64,000 nt of DNA from Clostridiaceae bacterium (GTDB lineage: Bacteria; Bacillota; Clostridia; CAYPLH01; DUMO01). The position numbers and the translations under genes are program-made. The notes under the pieces are model-generated. The model was not told the origin of the DNA. It did not search any database and saw only the letters and a list, made by a program, of their open reading frames with translations. Positions 63,804-64,000 of the stretch are shown here, in pieces (position 1 is the stretch's first letter; each line of letters opens with the position of its first letter). The stretch lies in the NCBI GenBank assembly GCA_012839865.1, contig DUMO01000019.1, positions 62,001-126,000 of the forward strand, in the 5' to 3' direction.

Positions 63804-64000
63804 CTACATCTGATTGCTTTGAAAGAGCCTGCTTAAACCTACCATTCCGCGAATACATTCCAGATTATTGTATAAGAAGTGCGGATTAATCTGCGCCTGC
63901 AAGAATACTATCTTTTCCTGCAGATAGTCCAACTGGGCTTTTGTATATTCCTGATTAACTCTCTCAATCCTTAAAACCATTTCATTAATGGAATTTGTAA
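63804..64000 (-). pseudogene. Truncated YesM/LytS-type sensor histidine kinase (also cut by window end)
   Basis: About 65 codons, open to the window edge, encode the linker and phosphoacceptor region of a YesM-type kinase (YTKAQLDYLQEKIVFLQAQ, then INPHFLYNNLECIRGM). The frame stops at 63806-63804 about 12 residues after that motif, and the whole ATPase domain is missing. The junction falls next to the IS-like end, so the gene was probably broken by the insertion. Confidence 0.7.

Noticed and set aside
1-64000. CRISPR arrays, tRNA or rRNA genes, prophage modules, defence islands
   Set aside because: No regularly spaced repeats, tRNA-like cloverleaf motifs, rRNA signatures, integrases, restriction, toxin-antitoxin or other defence genes were seen on either strand.

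Overview
The window looks like chromosomal DNA of a low-GC, anaerobic, probably cellulolytic or saccharolytic member of the Clostridia, close to the Acetivibrio / Ruminiclostridium group. The evidence is AT-rich intergenic DNA, strong AGGAGG ribosome binding sites, a bifunctional AdhE very similar to the Acetivibrio thermocellus type, YesM/YesN-type carbohydrate regulation, and Gram-positive riboregulators (T-box, ydaO, yybP-ykoY, purine). No tRNA, rRNA, CRISPR array or intact transposase was seen. The assignment is inference from gene content.

Layout. 1-5.4 kb: a membrane AraC/YesS-type regulator (cut by the window edge), a PatB/MalY C-S lyase and a neutral-ceramidase-like protein. 5.5-7.9 kb: ThpR with no ATG at its family start, and an acyl-CoA synthetase. 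8-12.2 kb: two tandem CNNM/CBS membrane proteins and a secreted amidase. 12.3-16 kb: a Pit phosphate transporter with its DUF47 partner, then a purine permease behind a guanine-class riboswitch. 16.3-22 kb: a GH109-like oxidoreductase, RidA, an AllA-like protein and adhE with two Rex-type operators. 22.3-34.8 kb: a glycan-use region (YesM/YesN two-component pair, LplB/LplC/lipoprotein ABC importer, GH38 alpha-mannosidase and a divergent GH123-like protein). 34.9-40.1 kb: an orphan UroD/MtaA-type methyltransferase, a stand-alone GMP synthase ATP-PPase subunit and a three-gene ABC-2 exporter. 40.6-54.9 kb: a large secreted protein behind an unclassified structured leader, prfB with its programmed frameshift, a T-box-controlled alaR-alaT operon, a DivIVA-like protein, a phosphodiester glycosidase pair, thioredoxin, glucan phosphorylase and a YihY protein. 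55-61.2 kb: a manganese-riboswitch-controlled P-type ATPase, a DD-carboxypeptidase homologue with altered catalytic motifs, and glutamate 2,3-aminomutase behind a c-di-AMP riboswitch. 61.9-64 kb: a frameshifted nitrilase-GDPD fusion, then a scar of truncated genes around an IS-like end.

How the parts work together. Four metabolite- or tRNA-sensing leaders each sit before a gene that fits the signal: purine before a purine permease, Mn2+ before a cation ATPase, uncharged tRNA (most likely tRNA-Ala) before alanine transaminase, and c-di-AMP before the enzyme that makes beta-glutamate, an osmolyte. The last pairing is the most interesting regulatory logic here. A family of short palindromic GGGACGGTTC-type elements occurs at three intergenic sites (32.7, 34.8 and 54.9 kb) and is unexplained by any gene in the window.

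Limits. Functions come from recognised motifs and family memory, not from searches. Start codons were chosen from visible Shine-Dalgarno sequences, and several differ from the longest reading frame.
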